In this document: one piece after another, positions 23,022 through 24,592 of the stretch
Layout of the letters: each line of letters opens with the position of its first letter
How positions within the stretch are numbered: position 1 is the stretch's first letter
NCBI GenBank assembly: GCA_900544545.1
Contig: UQVY01000016.1
Span: forward strand, 1-24,592
Length of the DNA stretch: 24,592 nt
Reading direction: 5' to 3'
From: an uncultured Eubacteriales bacterium
GTDB lineage: Bacteria > Bacillota > Clostridia > Christensenellales > CAG-314
Position numbers and translations under genes: made by a program
The notes under the pieces: model-generated
The model's database searches: none
What the model was told of the DNA's origin: nothing
The model's input: only the letters and a program-made list of their open reading frames with translations

Positions 23022-24592
23022 ATGAAAAAGACAGGGTTATTGAAACTCAGCTTGTTGCTCGTACTGGCTTTGACTATGGTCCTCGGTTTGGCTGCCTGCC
23101 AGCTTAAGATCGAATCCATGGACGTCGTCAGAGGCGAATTCCCCGAAGTTTTCGCGAGATACGCTATTTACGACGTAACACAGCTCAAGGTACGCGTTAC
23201 ATTCGATAATGGTACCACATCCACCTTCAACGTAACGAAGGATATGGTAAAGGGAATGGCGACCGATAAGATCGGCGAATTCGAACTTACCGTTACGTTA
23301 TACGGACGCGAAGCGAAACTTCCTTACAAGGTCGTTTCCACACTCTCTCCGGCGGTCATATTCGACTCCAACGGCGGTTCTTTCGTGGGCGCGAGCGTTA
23401 CCGATTACGGAACGCCGGCTAAGGCTCCGAAGGATCCCACTATGAAAGGACATACCTTCCTCGGCTGGTTCACCGAAAAAGAAGGCGGCAAGAAGTTCGA
23501 CTTCAACACCAAGATTTACGAAGACATCACCGTCTACGCTCACTGGGAAGCAAATCGCTACGTCGTAAAGTACATACTTGACGACACGGTCATCTATTCC
23601 GACTACGTAGAATACGGCTCCAAACTCGACAAGCCCAACGATCCCAACGTAGGAAGCAAAAACGAATTCATCGGTTGGTATTATAACGGCAAGCTCTTCG
23701 ATTTCGACAATCAGGTAGTCGAAGGCGAAATGGAACTCGTCGCTATGTATCAGCTTAAATTCGAATTCTTCGTCAGGAATCTTCTCTCCGAACTCGAATT
23801 CGCGAAGGTCGACGTTAACTTCTATCGTCCCGAAGACAGAGAAGCGGTTGAAAAGTGCTATACCGATGCCGTTGCAGCAATCGAAGCCGCTACGGAAAGA
23901 GAAGCCGCTCAGGCTGCTTACGATAAGTATTTCGAAGATATCGACGCTTATAAGACCTATATGACTCTTCTCGCCGAATTGTTCGAAACTTATAACGCCG
24001 AGGATTATACCGCCGGTACTTATGCGGCTATGTCCAAGTACGTAGACGAAGCAATCGAAGATATGCTCGGATACGAAGAACTTGAAGTGCTTCCCGAAGA
24101 CATCTATAAGGAAGCGGTAGAGTTTCTTGCAGCCGCTCCCGGGAAGGACGACGAAAAGGCTCTCGTAGAACAGGCTAAGGCGGAATTCCTCAAGGAAATC
24201 GAAACCCTTATCGCCGAAGAAAACGAAGTCAGATATTCCGAAGAAAACTGGAAGGCTCTTAACGATCTCGTCGAACAGGTCAGAAGGGATTTCGCGGAAG
24301 GTATCGATACTTTCGAAGAATTCGACGCTTATAAGGTGAAGTTCGCCGAGGCTTTCGCTCTTATTAAAGAGTATAAGGCTGCGGACGAAATCGTAGCTCT
24401 TATGGCGGAATACAAGGCTCTTCTCGAAGGAAACGAGTACTGGGCGGAAGACGAAGCCGAGATTACGAAGATTTACGAAGAAGCTCTCGAAGCTCTCCGC
24501 GAATACGAAGCAGGCGCTCCGATGCCCGCTACCATTCTCAATCAGGCTGTCGAAGCTATGGGAAAAGTTATGACCAAGGAAGAAGACATCGC
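23022..24592 (+). CDS. Repeat-containing lipoprotein, 3' end beyond window
   Basis: The frame stays open for 523 codons to the window end. GGAGG at 23012-23016 precedes the ATG. The signal peptide ends in lipobox LAAC with Cys26, so it is a surface lipoprotein. Residues 30-108 resemble a bacterial Ig-like domain (VRVTFDNGTTSTFNVTKDMV). Two Listeria-Bacteroides (InlB B-type) repeats follow at about 111-177 and 178-243, marked by FDSNGGSF, GHTFLGWF and VYAHWEA, then by FIGWYYNGKLFDFD. From 245 on it is acidic and helical, with repeated helix bundles (AYKTYMTLLAELFE, EYKAADEIVALMAEYK) like FIVAR-type stalks. It is probably a surface or adhesin-like protein; its ligand is unknown. Confidence 0.9.
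   Translation, partial: MKKTGLLKLSLLLVLALTMVLGLAACQLKIESMDVVRGEFPEVFARYAIYDVTQLKVRVTFDNGTTSTFNVTKDMVKGMATDKIGEFELTVTLYGREAKLPYKVVSTLSPAVIFDSNGGSFVGASVTDYGTPAKAPKDPTMKGHTFLGWFTEKEGGKKFDFNTKIYEDITVYAHWEANRYVVKYILDDTVIYSDYVEYGSKLDKPNDPNVGSKNEFIGWYYNGKLFDFDNQVVEGEMELVAMYQLKFEFFVRNLLSELEFAKVDVNFYRPEDREAVEKCYTDAVAAIEAATEREAAQAAYDKYFEDIDAYKTYMTLLAELFETYNAEDYTAGTYAAMSKYVDEAIEDMLGYEELEVLPEDIYKEAVEFLAAAPGKDDEKALVEQAKAEFLKEIETLIAEENEVRYSEENWKALNDLVEQVRRDFAEGIDTFEEFDAYKVKFAEAFALIKEYKAADEIVALMAEYKALLEGNEYWAEDEAEITKIYEEALEALREYEAGAPMPATILNQAVEAMGKVMTKEEDI

Overview
The window looks like chromosomal DNA of a Bacillota bacterium, most likely an uncultured member of class Clostridia. The evidence is a Firmicutes-type rpmH-rnpA-yidD-yidC-jag cluster, a single-chain glycyl-tRNA synthetase, a methionyl-tRNA synthetase with a fused C-terminal tRNA-binding domain, a spore maturation protein A homologue, a radical SAM protein of the TatD-associated type and strong GGAGG ribosome binding sites. 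The family-level placement is inference; no phage, IS element, integrase or CRISPR array was seen.

Layout. Positions 1-443 hold a five-gene tRNA cluster (Met partial, Asp, Phe, Thr, Tyr) closed by a terminator. A regulatory stretch with a 33-bp tandem repeat and two promoters leads to an apparent operon: lipoprotein, DUF2284 cysteine-rich protein, FGGY carbohydrate kinase, mnmG (880-5871). A strong sigma-70-type promoter then drives rpmH-rnpA-yidD-yidC-jag (6071-8916), the ribosome, RNase P and membrane insertion cluster, which ends at a hairpin terminator. tldD-tldE (9107-11781) follows and ends at a bidirectional terminator shared with the convergent minus-strand gene spmA (11889-12497). 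spmA and metG are divergent, and two 18-bp direct repeats lie in the promoter region between them. metG-tatD-radical SAM (12680-16134) form an overlapping or closely spaced operon.

The rest is looser. It holds a small lipoprotein with its own promoter and terminator (16354-16689); a WYL/HTH regulator preceded by a degenerate array of about 31-bp repeats (16964-17851); a 67-residue charged protein as its own unit (17989-18192); a DUF1538 membrane protein coupled to a tandem P-II protein (18466-20723) and followed by a 13-bp tandem repeat array; glyQS (21039-22421); and, after about 600 bases of non-coding DNA, a long repeat-bearing lipoprotein that runs off the window (23022-24592).

Most genes are translation and RNA-modification housekeeping. 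The parts that look least explained are non-coding: the roughly 320-nt leader of the last lipoprotein, which is closed by a 10-bp long-range helix; the two intergenic repeat arrays, which resemble each other; and the repeat-bearing divergent promoter between spmA and metG. The DUF1538/P-II pair is the best candidate for an under-described protein system.
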